64,000 nucleotides of DNA from NCBI GenBank assembly GCA_021647205.1, contig JAKIVD010000002.1, positions 62,001 through 126,000 of the forward strand. The letters run 5' to 3'. Position numbers and translations under genes: made by a program. Source of the DNA: Bacteroidales bacterium (GTDB lineage Bacteria > Bacteroidota > Bacteroidia > Bacteroidales > F082). The notes below the pieces were generated by a model. That model did not search any database. It had not been told where the DNA came from and saw only the letters and a program-made list of their open reading frames with translations. Below, piece after piece: positions 1-8,551 of this stretch; position 1 is the stretch's first letter, and each line of letters starts with the position of its first letter.

Positions 1-1057
1 GTGGTGCACTTTTTAGTTTTTTACTTACGGCATCAATCAATTCCCCCGACAAATCCCAATTGCGGGGCAGGACAAGTATTTGAGAAGCCACACAATTATG
101 CCCGCCGTTGTGCAGTTTGGCCGCTACAATATTTTCTGCCTGAAAATCAATGTCGGCTTTGCTCCAGGGGCCGGGAACAACGATCAGGGGGCCGATTCCG
201 CCCAATTCGCTGGTCATTTTCTTCGACGGGTCCAGGATGGGTTTATCCGCTGCTTTTCTTTCCCTGCCTTCCTTACCGGGGCCGTAAACAATAATATCAT
301 GCGTACGCTCGCTTCCGGTAATATGAATACTTCCCACTTTGGGATGTTTTGTCAGGTAGCCGCCGACTTCAGCACCTCCGTAAACCAATCTGAGAAAGTC
401 AGCCCGAATGAATTCTTCAAATATTTTCTCAAGCACGGGGCCCAAATAAGCATTCACAGGGTTCATCTTTAAAATAACCACCTCGCCTTCTGCCAGGAGT
501 TTGTGCAGCACATCCAAAGGCGCAATGGCATTGATGTTTCCGGCGCCAAGAACAAGGCTCAATTTTCCTACGGGATCTTTTTCCCTGTAAAAAACACCCA
601 TTGTGCCCAACAGGTTTTGCGTGTTTACCTCTTTCCGCATCCAAATTTCGGCATGGATGCCATTAAAAAGAAGGTGGTCGTAAATGTTGTTGGGGAAAAC
701 CTGCGCGATGACCTGACCGTTTTTGCGGGTACTTACTTTTTTTATCAGTTGATCTTTCCTGTTATCGTGGATGGCGTGCAGGGTATGGATATAATTGTTG
801 ATGGTAGAGGCAAACGCCCAGGGGCCGGTTGACCACTCTTCGCCGGTTAACGCAGATTTTGGGTTCAATTGCTTGGCTTTCACTGATAAATCAACCCACT
901 CACCGGCATAAACCCCGATATTTTTTCTAACACCGAGCAACATCTTTATTTTCTCGGGGACGGACAGAACAGCCCATTTTTTCTTTTGGGCATCCAATGA
1001 ATTTATGGCCTTATCTATCTCGGCGAAACTTGTGCTTTTTATTTCAACTTCATTCAT
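1..1057 (-). CDS. Aldehyde dehydrogenase family protein, N-terminal part
   Basis: The reading frame opens at ATG 1057 (MNEVEIKSTSF) and runs off the left edge without a stop, giving about 352 residues. It shows the aldehyde dehydrogenase landmarks: an ELGG-type glutamate motif (MTSELGGIGP), followed further on by GGHNC, whose Cys (about residue 322, codon at 92-94) is the expected catalytic thiol. The spacing Glu then Cys fits NAD(P)-dependent oxidation of an aldehyde to a carboxylate. The extended N-terminus resembles the longer ALDH-like proteins rather than the classical 480-residue form. The substrate cannot be told from sequence. Plus-strand frames over this stretch are shadows. It is upstream of the transsulfuration operon on the same strand only in the sense of lying beyond its end, so no operon link is claimed. 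Confidence 0.85.
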   Translation of the reverse strand, partial: MNEVEIKSTSFAEIDKAINSLDAQKKKWAVLSVPEKIKMLLGVRKNIGVYAGEWVDLSVKAKQLNPKSALTGEEWSTGPWAFASTINNYIHTLHAIHDNRKDQLIKKVSTRKNGQVIAQVFPNNIYDHLLFNGIHAEIWMRKEVNTQNLLGTMGVFYREKDPVGKLSLVLGAGNINAIAPLDVLHKLLAEGEVVILKMNPVNAYLGPVLEKIFEEFIRADFLRLVYGGAEVGGYLTKHPKVGSIHITGSERTHDIIVYGPGKEGRERKAADKPILDPSKKMTSELGGIGPLIVVPGPWSKADIDFQAENIVAAKLHNGGHNCVASQILVLPRNWDLSGELIDAVSKKLKSAP

Positions 1058-1110
1058 TCTCGTTCAAATATCTGGATAATGTCAGATTAGGCAAAACGGG
1101 GGGGAAACAT

Positions 1111-2253
1111 TCAGGAATTAACAAGCTGATTCCCGATGTCCTCTATTAAATCATCCACATCTTCAATACCTACTGAAAACCGGACCAAACCATCGCTTAA
1201 ACCATTTTTTTCCCTTTCTTCTTTAGGGATGGAAGCATGCGTCATGCTGGCCGGGTGATCGACGAGGGATTCTACCCCACCGAGGCTTTCCGCCAGCGAA
1301 AATAAGCGGAAAGAAGAAATCAGCTTTTTGGTTTGTTCCATGTTTAAATCAAGTTCCACTGAAACAATGCCACCGAAACCGGTCATTTGCTTTTTTGCCA
1401 GCGCATGTTGCGGGTGTGATTCTAGACCCGGATAAAAAACCTTCCTGACTTTGGGATGCGCCTCTAAAAACGCCGCTATTTTGAGGGCGCTTTCTGCGTG
1501 TCTTTCCATCCGGAGTGCCAGTGTTTTTATCCCCCTGCTGATCAGCCAGGTATCAAACGGGCTCGGGTTAAGCCCCATTGACTTGCGCATGAAATCAATT
1601 TTTTCTTTGATGTCTTTATTGTTTGTAATGGCAACGCCTCCAACTATGTCTGAATGACCACCAATATATTTTGTGGTACTGTGGATGACAACATCCGCGC
1701 CCAGTAAAAGCGGGTTCTGAAAAAATGGTGTTGCAAAAGTATTGTCAACAATTGACAGCACACCGTATTTCCGGGCAAGTTTACTAATTGCGCCAATATC
1801 AGAAATCCTGAGCAGCGGGTTGCTTGGCGATTCCAGAAAAATCATCTTGGGTTGCTCTTGCAAAGCCATCTCAACCTCATCCAGATTTTGTGTATTAATG
1901 ACCCGTACCGACAGGCCGAAATTTTTAAAAACCTGGTCGAATAACCGGAAGGTGCCGCCATATAAATCATTTCCTGCAACTACTTTGTCGCCCTGTTTCA
2001 GGTTGGAAATCAATCCTGTTATAGCCCCAATCCCAGAAGAACAAACAGTAGCGTAACTGGCTTCCTCCAAAACAGCAAGCGTTTGCTCAAGGTTGGTGAA
2101 GTTCGGGTTTCCTGCACGGGTATAATCATAACCCTTGTGTTTATCAGGTGCTTCCTGTAAATAGGTTGAGGTCATGTAAATGGGGGGAATGATTGCCCCT
2201 GTGCCGGCATCGGGTATTTGACCGACATGAATAGCTTTTGTTGGGAATTTCAT
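1111..2253 (-). CDS. Cystathionine gamma-lyase/gamma-synthase family PLP enzyme
   Basis: A 380-residue Cys/Met-metabolism PLP enzyme of normal full length. Visible landmarks are YDYTRAGNPN (phosphate and substrate contacts), the ESPSNP loop, DNTFATP, and HSTTKYIGGHSD containing the Schiff-base lysine at about K195. The family covers cystathionine gamma-lyase, gamma-synthase, beta-lyase and methionine gamma-lyase, which sequence alone separates poorly. The gene starts 3 bp after a cystathionine beta-synthase-like gene, so the pair most simply makes cysteine from homocysteine by reverse transsulfuration, with this enzyme as the gamma-lyase. That assignment is inference from context; a gamma-synthase role remains possible. 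Cytoplasmic, no signal peptide. Confidence 0.9.
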   Translation of the reverse strand: MKFPTKAIHVGQIPDAGTGAIIPPIYMTSTYLQEAPDKHKGYDYTRAGNPNFTNLEQTLAVLEEASYATVCSSGIGAITGLISNLKQGDKVVAGNDLYGGTFRLFDQVFKNFGLSVRVINTQNLDEVEMALQEQPKMIFLESPSNPLLRISDIGAISKLARKYGVLSIVDNTFATPFFQNPLLLGADVVIHSTTKYIGGHSDIVGGVAITNNKDIKEKIDFMRKSMGLNPSPFDTWLISRGIKTLALRMERHAESALKIAAFLEAHPKVRKVFYPGLESHPQHALAKKQMTGFGGIVSVELDLNMEQTKKLISSFRLFSLAESLGGVESLVDHPASMTHASIPKEEREKNGLSDGLVRFSVGIEDVDDLIEDIGNQLVNS

Positions 2254-2256
2254 TGA

Positions 2257-3240
2257 TTATATGTTTAAAGAATAATTGTTTTGTTTTAACCATTCGTCGT
2301 TATAAAACTTGCTTAAATACTTTACTCCGTTATCAGGAATTACAGTTACGATAACAGCGGGCTCCTCCAGGTTTTTTGCCAGTTTTAGTGCACCCCAGAC
2401 ATTTGCACCGCCGGTACCGCCGGCAAAAATACCTTCTTCATGGGCAAGTCTGCGGGCCATGGTAAAGGCATCTTCATCCGTAAACTGATACATTTCATCA
2501 ATCAGTGAAAAATCCATGGCAAGGGCAAGGTGGTCTTCCCCCACACCTTCCACCTGATAGGCGCAAACACGGTCGGCTTCAATTCTTCCTGTTTTAAAGT
2601 AGTCGTAATAAATTGAGCCAATGGGATCGGGCATGACAATTTGAACAGCCGGATTTTTTTCTTTGAGATATTTTCCTACACCGCTGACCGTTCCCCCCGT
2701 GCTTCCCGAAGCGACAAAGTGGGTGACTTTTCCATTTGTTTGCTTCCAGATCTCAGGGCCTGTCGAAAGGTAATGTGCCTCAGGATTTTTTAAATTATCA
2801 TACTGATTGATGCGAAAGCTGTTTGGGATTTCCTTTGCAATCTGCTTTGCCGTGTTTACATAATGATCCGGCGAATCGGGCGGGGCAGCGGTAGGGGTTA
2901 CCACAATTTCAGCACCGAAGACCTTGAGGGCGTCCTGTTTTTCCTTGCTCACCTTATCGGGCATGGTCAGGATGGCTTTGTAGCCTTTGATGGCAGCCAT
3001 CATGGCAACGGCGGCGCCCGTGTTGCCAGAAGTGTTTTCAACGATTGTCCCCCCCGGTTTCAGGAGGCCTTTGGCTTCGGCATCTTCGATAATGTGCTTT
3101 ACGATCCGGTCTTTAATGCTCCCGCTGGGATTAAAAAATTCAAGTTTTACATAAATTTCAATTTGGGGAAAAGGATTGATTTTTTGAAGCCTTACAAGCG
3201 GGGTGTTCCCCACGGTATCGAGCAATTGTTTTGAATGCAT
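2257..3240 (-). CDS. Cystathionine beta-synthase / cysteine synthase family protein
   Basis: A 327-residue fold-type II PLP enzyme. GNTPLVRL opens the protein, SGSIKDR carries the PLP lysine (K43), and ENTSGNTG is the substrate loop. GSTGGT binds the PLP phosphate. The sequence DPIGSIYYDYFKTG near residue 210 is of the type seen in cystathionine beta-synthases rather than O-acetylserine sulfhydrylases. There is no C-terminal CBS-pair regulatory domain, so the enzyme is catalytic-core only. It is the first gene of a two-gene operon with the gamma-lyase homologue 3 bp downstream, supporting serine plus homocysteine to cystathionine. Cysteine synthase activity is an alternative. Confidence 0.85.
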   Translation of the reverse strand: MHSKQLLDTVGNTPLVRLQKINPFPQIEIYVKLEFFNPSGSIKDRIVKHIIEDAEAKGLLKPGGTIVENTSGNTGAAVAMMAAIKGYKAILTMPDKVSKEKQDALKVFGAEIVVTPTAAPPDSPDHYVNTAKQIAKEIPNSFRINQYDNLKNPEAHYLSTGPEIWKQTNGKVTHFVASGSTGGTVSGVGKYLKEKNPAVQIVMPDPIGSIYYDYFKTGRIEADRVCAYQVEGVGEDHLALAMDFSLIDEMYQFTDEDAFTMARRLAHEEGIFAGGTGGANVWGALKLAKNLEEPAVIVTVIPDNGVKYLSKFYNDEWLKQNNYSLNI

Positions 3241-3503
3241 AATAAAACTGATTTAGTAGCGATATTGGAGAAGACTCCTTAATTTTTTAAAAGATAATAA
3301 TATTTTTCCTGGTTTTTAGTGTACAGTGTTTTGCCGACCCACAGACGGAAGCTACATTTTACAAGCAGCAAATCTAATAAAGTTCTTTGAGCATGCCCCG
3401 ACCTTTATAAGACCGGGAACACTTCGCACATAAGAACAAGCCGGTCATCGTTTGGGATTTCTGCTCGACTATTCGGACTTTCTTGTTATTTTTATGAACT
3501 GTA
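3241..3503. other. Divergent intergenic region
   Basis: 263 bp between the cystathionine beta-synthase homologue (minus) and the membrane glycosyltransferase (plus). It must hold both promoters, but I see no clean TAnnTTTG box near either start and no convincing riboswitch fold. Confidence 0.4.
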
Positions 3504-5336
3504 ATGAACATGAATAAAATATCGGTCTATACCGCACTGTTGATCATTTTGGCAGCCTTTACCGTACAGCTAACCGCTAAAAGGTGGAATACTGACTTCG
3601 GGGTTGTCCAGGGCGATGTCAAAGGATATTACGCCTATTTACCCTTACTTTTTATCTACGACGATATTAAAGTTGAGCATTTCGAGCAATACAGGTTTAA
3701 AGACAATTACCGTATTTGGACCCCGGCCGCAGCGGATGGAAGGAGGCACATCAAATATACAGTGGGGATGGCCATATTGTATGCCCCTTTCTTTTTCATC
3801 GGGCATATTTTGGCAAGTGTATTGGGATACCCCGTGGATGGTTTTAGCCTGCCTTACCAGGTAATGCTGGCAATAAGCTCGTTGTTTTTCATGGTGACCG
3901 GAATATTTTACCTTAGAAAACTACTAAAGATATATTTCAACGATTTGGTTGTGGCCATTAGCTTGCTTGTCATTTATCTTGGCACCAATTTGTTTGCTTA
4001 CTACACCCAAAAAATGTGCCTGTCGCATGGATACAGTTTTGCATTGATTGCTGTTTTTTTATACGCTTCGATACGGTGGCTGTCAAACCACAAACTAAAA
4101 TGGACGATGGTGCTCGGTGTTTGCGGAGGGCTGATGGTCTTGATCAGGCCTGTGGACCTCATCTTTTTCCTTTTCCCGTTGTTGTATAATGTGAGGTCGT
4201 GGCGGCAGTTTTTGGAAAGGTTGCAATTGGTATGGAAGAATTACCTGCATGTTTTACTTTTCGTCTTCCTGTTGTTGCTGGTTTTTCTCCCGCAATTTAT
4301 TTACTGGAAATATAGTACCGGCCATTTCGTTTTCGACAGCTACACAGATGAACATTTTTATTTCCTGAAACCGAATACCCTCAGGGCTTTTTTTAGTTTT
4401 CGGAACGGATGGCTGATTTATAGCCCGGTGATGCTTTTTTCCATTGTCGGGATTTTCCAATTGCGCAAAGGCTTTTCGCAAGTAAATACCCCGGTTGCCA
4501 TCATTGTTCCGGTGTACATTTATGTGATTACAAGTTGGTGGTGCTGGTGGTACGTGGGTTTCGGAAACAGGGCTTTTATTAACTTATATCCTCTGTTGAG
4601 TATTGCAGTAGCGGCATTTATCCACTATTTCCTCAAGAGAAAAAAACCAATAAAATTTGCTTTTTTGTTGGTACTTGGGAGCCTGGTTTTGTTTAATTTA
4701 TTTCAAACCCGGCAGATGTCAACAGGGGCGATCCACTGGGGCGATATGTCTAAAGCAGCATATTGGGATTCGTTTGGGAAACTTCTGCCTTCGCAATTGT
4801 TTCCTACCTATTTAAAGCGCGCAGACCTCAGGAAGGCCAAAGAAGGGGAATATGTACTTTTAAAGCCTGAATATCAAATCCTGATTGACGAATACATTGA
4901 CTTTGAAGGTGACAGCGTAGCAGAAACTATTTCGCTGAACCTTGAAAAAGCAAAAACCGGCCCTTCACTTTCAGGTACAAAATCCGTTTATTCACCGCAA
5001 AATGCTTTGTATGCTTTGAGTGTAAAATTTCCTTTGCTGGATGCCGATGAAGTTTATATTACGGTTTGGATTAAAAACGGCAGCAATTGTGCCATCGTGT
5101 TGACAAGCAACGATTCCGTCCCGTTTTACAAGAATTCCAGAGAGTACATCGATTCAAACAATGACTGGAAACTGTTTAATATTTTTACCCGCTTCAACCC
5201 CGTACACAAAAAACCCAGCGTCTTGCATTTTTATATTTACAATACCGGCAGAAATAAAATCAGGGCTGATGATTTGCACATTATCACCAGAAAGGTGAGT
5301 TATTGCCCGGAACCTGCTATATGTAATTTTTTTTAA
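3504..5336 (+). CDS. Polytopic membrane protein, GT-C/ArnT-like glycosyltransferase
   Basis: A 610-residue protein with roughly ten hydrophobic segments in the first 420 residues and a soluble C-terminal domain of about 180 residues. The first extracytoplasmic loop contains acidic residues (GVVQGDVKGYYAYLP), as in GT-C enzymes that use polyprenyl-phosphate sugars. WCWWYVGFGNRAF and similar aromatic stretches occur around residue 345. The fold class is inferred from topology and loop pattern; the sugar and acceptor are unknown. The C-terminal domain (FEGDSVAETISLN onwards) looks like a beta-sandwich exposed outside the inner membrane. It stands alone between divergent and co-directional neighbours, with no obvious operon. 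A GT39 homologue lies at 61.7 kb. Confidence 0.65.
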   Translation: MNMNKISVYTALLIILAAFTVQLTAKRWNTDFGVVQGDVKGYYAYLPLLFIYDDIKVEHFEQYRFKDNYRIWTPAAADGRRHIKYTVGMAILYAPFFFIGHILASVLGYPVDGFSLPYQVMLAISSLFFMVTGIFYLRKLLKIYFNDLVVAISLLVIYLGTNLFAYYTQKMCLSHGYSFALIAVFLYASIRWLSNHKLKWTMVLGVCGGLMVLIRPVDLIFFLFPLLYNVRSWRQFLERLQLVWKNYLHVLLFVFLLLLVFLPQFIYWKYSTGHFVFDSYTDEHFYFLKPNTLRAFFSFRNGWLIYSPVMLFSIVGIFQLRKGFSQVNTPVAIIVPVYIYVITSWWCWWYVGFGNRAFINLYPLLSIAVAAFIHYFLKRKKPIKFAFLLVLGSLVLFNLFQTRQMSTGAIHWGDMSKAAYWDSFGKLLPSQLFPTYLKRADLRKAKEGEYVLLKPEYQILIDEYIDFEGDSVAETISLNLEKAKTGPSLSGTKSVYSPQNALYALSVKFPLLDADEVYITVWIKNGSNCAIVLTSNDSVPFYKNSREYIDSNNDWKLFNIFTRFNPVHKKPSVLHFYIYNTGRNKIRADDLHIITRKVSYCPEPAICNFF

Positions 5337-5376
5337 AAATATGATGCCTTAATTCAGACAACAAGCCCAATTAAAA

Positions 5377-5384
5377 TAATTTTG
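5377..5384 (+). promoter_or_regulatory. -7 promoter box for rnr
   Basis: TAATTTTG matches the Bacteroidota TAnnTTTG box, 24 nt before the rnr start codon. Confidence 0.6.
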
Positions 5385-5408
5385 CACCAATTAGATTAAC
5401 TAATCGAA

Positions 5409-7565
5409 ATGAAGAAAAAAAATAAACGACAAAAACGTGCCGGTGGTGCACTAACCGGATTAATCATCAGTGCACTTGCCGAAAACCCATTCAGGGCTTA
5501 CAACTACAAACAAATCGCCAGTCAGTTAGGCATCAGGGATAAATCAAGCCGTTTTATGGTGATGACCCTGATGAATGAATTGGTGGCTTCGGGGGAATTG
5601 ATTGAAGTAAAACCCGGGAAATACACTTTAAACCCCAAGCAGTTGCAAAAACTGGCCAACAAAACAAAATACATCACCGGTATGGTAGATATGAAAAGTA
5701 CCGGTAAAGCCTACATCACTTCCGACGAAGGCGGGGATGATATTTTTATTGCTTCGAATAATGTGGGCCATGCGCTGCACAACGATTATGTAAAGGTTTT
5801 TCTGTTTCCCAAACGAAAAGGCCACAAACCTGAAGGGCAAATTGTGGAAGTGCTGGAACGGAAAAAAGACACCTATGTGGGGGTGCTTGAATTGAGCAAA
5901 AACTTTGGCTTTGTGATTACTGACAGCAAAATTATGCCTTACGATATTTTTATTCCCAAAGGACAGATTAACGATGCGCAGAACGGGCAAAAAGTAATTG
6001 CAAAAATTACGGAATGGCCCGAGCAGTCCAAAAACCCTTTTGGTGAAATCATCCAGGTTTTGGGACAGCCCGGCGATAACGATGTGGAAATGCAATCCAT
6101 ACTTTCGGAATACGATTTCCCCCTCTCGTTTCCCAAAGGGGTTGAAAAAGATGCCGCCGACATCCCGACAAAAATTACTTCTGCCGAAATTAAAAAACGC
6201 CGCGATTTCCGCAACACCTGGACCATTACCATCGACCCTTACGATGCCAAAGATTTTGATGATGCCCTCTCCTTAAAAAAACTGGATGCCGGGCACTGGG
6301 AAGTAGGCGTGCACATCGCCGATGTTTCGCATTATGTTACCCCCGGCACACCGCTTGACCAGGAAGCTTACAAAAGAGCAACCTCCATTTATCTTGTTGA
6401 CAGGGTGATTCCGATGCTCCCCGAAAAACTGTCGAACAATGTTTGTTCGCTTCGTCCCGATGAAGAGAAGCTGACCTTTTCGGCCGTATTCAAAATGAAC
6501 AACAAAGCCGAAGTGCTGGAACAGTGGTTTGGAAAAACCGTCATCCGCTCGAACCGACGATTTACTTACCAGGAAGCCCAAACCATTATCGAAACGGAAC
6601 AGGGGGAATTTGCAGATAAAATACTGACCCTGAATAAACTGGCTACCATCCTGCGCGAAAAAAGATTTGCCAATGGCTCCATTAATTTCAATTCGGTAGA
6701 AATCAAATTCAAACTGGATGAAAAGGGCAAGCCCATCGAAACCTATGTAAAAGAGCAAAAAGAAGCCAACCACCTGATTGAAGAATTTATGTTGACGGCT
6801 AATAAAAAAGTAGCCGAATTTATTGCCAGGCCGAAAAACGGAAAGCAACCCAAAACCTTTGTTTATCGCATCCACGACGAGCCCAATCCTGAAAAGCTGA
6901 GCACTTTTGTACAGTTCCTGAAAAAACTGGGCTACGGTCTTAATGTGAATTCACAGCAGCAACTGGCCAGTTCCTACAACAAGCTTTTTGAGAAAATTAA
7001 AGGGCGTGGCGAGGAGCACATGATCGAGACCATTGCCATCCGCACCATGGCCAAGGCCATTTATTCAACCGAAAATATTGGCCATTACGGACTGGCATTT
7101 CAGTACTACACCCACTTTACCTCACCCATCCGCCGCTACCCCGACCTGATGGTTCACCGGCTGCTGGAACAATACCTCGAAGGGGGGAAATCAGCCAATA
7201 AAGACAACCTTGAAGAAAAGTGTGAGCATTCGTCAGACATGGAAAAACGGGCCACCGAAGCCGAACGTGCATCTGTAAAGTACAAACAGGTTGAATTTCT
7301 GGAAGACAAAATTGGCAAGATTTTCCCGGGCGTGATTTCCGGTGTGAGCAAATGGGGCATTTTTGTGGAAATTACCGAAAGCAAGAGTGAGGGCCTCATC
7401 CGTTTTGACAAGCTGCGCGACGATTACTACTACCTTGACGAAGACAACTACCGCATCATCGGCAAACAGCACGGGCAGGTTTACCGCCTGGGCGATGAGG
7501 TGAATGTGCTGGTGAAAAATGTGGATCTCATCAAACGCCAACTGGATTTTGAGATTGTGGAGTAA
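5409..7565 (+). CDS. rnr: Ribonuclease R
   Basis: A 718-residue 3'-5' exoribonuclease of the RNase II/R family, the usual length for RNase R. An N-terminal winged-helix segment (residues 1-75) is followed by cold-shock-type OB domains, and the RNB catalytic domain begins near residue 270. The signature TIDPYDAKDFDDA holds the metal-binding aspartates. A C-terminal S1 domain (about 635-715, PGVISGVSKWGIFVEI) completes the architecture. It degrades structured RNA, including mRNA decay intermediates and defective rRNA or tRNA. The start ATG follows a TAATTTTG promoter box. The gene is convergent with ruvC, and the space between them is packed with palindromes. Confidence 0.95.
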   Translation: MKKKNKRQKRAGGALTGLIISALAENPFRAYNYKQIASQLGIRDKSSRFMVMTLMNELVASGELIEVKPGKYTLNPKQLQKLANKTKYITGMVDMKSTGKAYITSDEGGDDIFIASNNVGHALHNDYVKVFLFPKRKGHKPEGQIVEVLERKKDTYVGVLELSKNFGFVITDSKIMPYDIFIPKGQINDAQNGQKVIAKITEWPEQSKNPFGEIIQVLGQPGDNDVEMQSILSEYDFPLSFPKGVEKDAADIPTKITSAEIKKRRDFRNTWTITIDPYDAKDFDDALSLKKLDAGHWEVGVHIADVSHYVTPGTPLDQEAYKRATSIYLVDRVIPMLPEKLSNNVCSLRPDEEKLTFSAVFKMNNKAEVLEQWFGKTVIRSNRRFTYQEAQTIIETEQGEFADKILTLNKLATILREKRFANGSINFNSVEIKFKLDEKGKPIETYVKEQKEANHLIEEFMLTANKKVAEFIARPKNGKQPKTFVYRIHDEPNPEKLSTFVQFLKKLGYGLNVNSQQQLASSYNKLFEKIKGRGEEHMIETIAIRTMAKAIYSTENIGHYGLAFQYYTHFTSPIRRYPDLMVHRLLEQYLEGGKSANKDNLEEKCEHSSDMEKRATEAERASVKYKQVEFLEDKIGKIFPGVISGVSKWGIFVEITESKSEGLIRFDKLRDDYYYLDEDNYRIIGKQHGQVYRLGDEVNVLVKNVDLIKRQLDFEIVE

Positions 7566-7979
7566 GGAGCATGACCTTTCGGGTGGCCTTGCTCCCGAAA
7601 GGTCGGAAGGTGACGGCTCCAAAACTTTGGAACAACGATTTAAGATTTCTGATTTTCAACTCCTTCATCATTCATTACCCGTTTCCGCAAATTCATCGAC
7701 CCCTCTGTCCTTCGGACATCTTCCCAAGGGGGAAAACTCTGGTTTGCCAGATGAAACTTCCTTTAGGACTACATTGTTTAATGTTGTGCTTTCAAGTCGT
7801 CAGACCACTGAACAAAAATCTATCAGCACAGGAAAAGCCGACAAAAGTGGTCGGACGACTGCCAGGTATTTGCCAGGACCAATGAACTTCAGACATCTTG
7901 CCGGGCCAAGGCCCGGAAGCATCTGTACCACTTAAAGTTTCTCCAGACCTTCCAGGCTCTGAGGATGCCGGAAGGTTTT
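7566..7979. repeat. 414-bp intergenic block of palindromic elements
   Basis: The rnr-ruvC convergent gap holds no supported gene; overlapping frames here are repeat translations. It contains a perfect 11-bp inverted repeat GACCTTTCGGG / CCCGAAAGGTC (7573-7604), nested in GGAGC...GGCTCC. Next come TCCAAA...TTTGGA near 7618-7631 and a CCCCT...GTCC-TTC-GGAC...AGGGG palindrome near 7700-7732. The 15-bp inverted repeat at 7795-7860 has its own entry. A CCGGGC/GCCCGG hairpin lies near 7900-7920, and a terminator-like hairpin is at 7947-7980. Confidence 0.75.
7795..7860. repeat. Dispersed inverted repeat, copy A
   Basis: Arms AGTCGTCAGACCACT (7795-7809) and AGTGGTCGGACGACT (7846-7860) are reverse complements with one mismatch, separated by 36 bp. 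A related element occurs at 33006-33055. Confidence 0.7.
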
Positions 7980-7980
7980 T
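7947..7980 (+). terminator. Terminator-like hairpin downstream of rnr
   Basis: ACCTTCC (7947-7953) pairs with GGAAGGT (7970-7976), followed by TTTT to 7980, directly against the end of ruvC. Confidence 0.5.
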
Positions 7981-8531
7981 CATTTCACCCGACCCGGATT
8001 GTCCTTCAAAAAGTTTTTCCAGCCGCTGTACTTTGTTCCCTGGCTGGCGTTATTCCCCTGAAAATAATGGCAAACTGCTGCCGCCAGGGCATCCGTTGCG
8101 TCTAAAAATTCGGGGGCACTTCCCAGTTCAACTAAATTGGCCAACATGGCCGCCACCTGTTCTTTCGATGCATTTCCATTGCCGGTAATCGACTGTTTAA
8201 TTTTTTTTGGGGAGTATTCAAAAATCGGGAGGTCTTTGTACAAAGCGGCTGCCATGGCCACTCCCTGCGCACGACCCAGCTTCAGCATCGACTGTACATT
8301 TTTCCCAAAAAAGGGCGCTTCTATCGAAAGTTCGTCCGCTTTGTACTCCTCAATAATACCCAAGGTGCGTTCAAAAATCTTTTTTAATTTTATCGCATGG
8401 TTGCTGTACTTCCCCAGCTTTAAAATACCCAGGGTAATCAGTTGGATTTTATTGCCTTTTTGGTGAATCAGACCGTAGCCCATAATATTCGTGCCAGGGT
8501 CGATACCAAGTATGATTCTGTCAGATTTCAA
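7980..8531 (-). CDS. ruvC: Crossover junction endodeoxyribonuclease RuvC
   Basis: Holliday-junction resolvase acting with RuvAB at the end of homologous recombination. The RNase H-like core is intact: IILGIDPGTN carries the first catalytic Asp, LSIEAPFFGKN a catalytic Glu, and DATDALAAAVCH the C-terminal acidic residues. I place the start at TTG 8531 because the family begins just before the GIDPGTN motif. The frame stays open to another TTG at 8561, which would add ten residues and overlap the divergent gene starting at 8552. Length (183 residues) is typical. No ATG is available in frame, so either TTG is uncertain. Confidence 0.93.
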   Translation of the reverse strand: MKSDRIILGIDPGTNIMGYGLIHQKGNKIQLITLGILKLGKYSNHAIKLKKIFERTLGIIEEYKADELSIEAPFFGKNVQSMLKLGRAQGVAMAAALYKDLPIFEYSPKKIKQSITGNGNASKEQVAAMLANLVELGSAPEFLDATDALAAAVCHYFQGNNASQGTKYSGWKNFLKDNPGRVK

Positions 8532-8551
8532 TGTAAATACAAAGTTTAAGA

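Noticed and set aside
1-832. Plus-strand open frames at the left edge
   Set aside because: They are shadows of the minus-strand aldehyde dehydrogenase, whose motifs are clear.
3241-3503. Possible SAM riboswitch upstream of the transsulfuration operon
   Set aside because: I could not build a convincing conserved fold from the sequence.
7519-7935. Open frames between rnr and ruvC
   Set aside because: They run through palindromic repeats, overlap the rnr end and have no family-like content.
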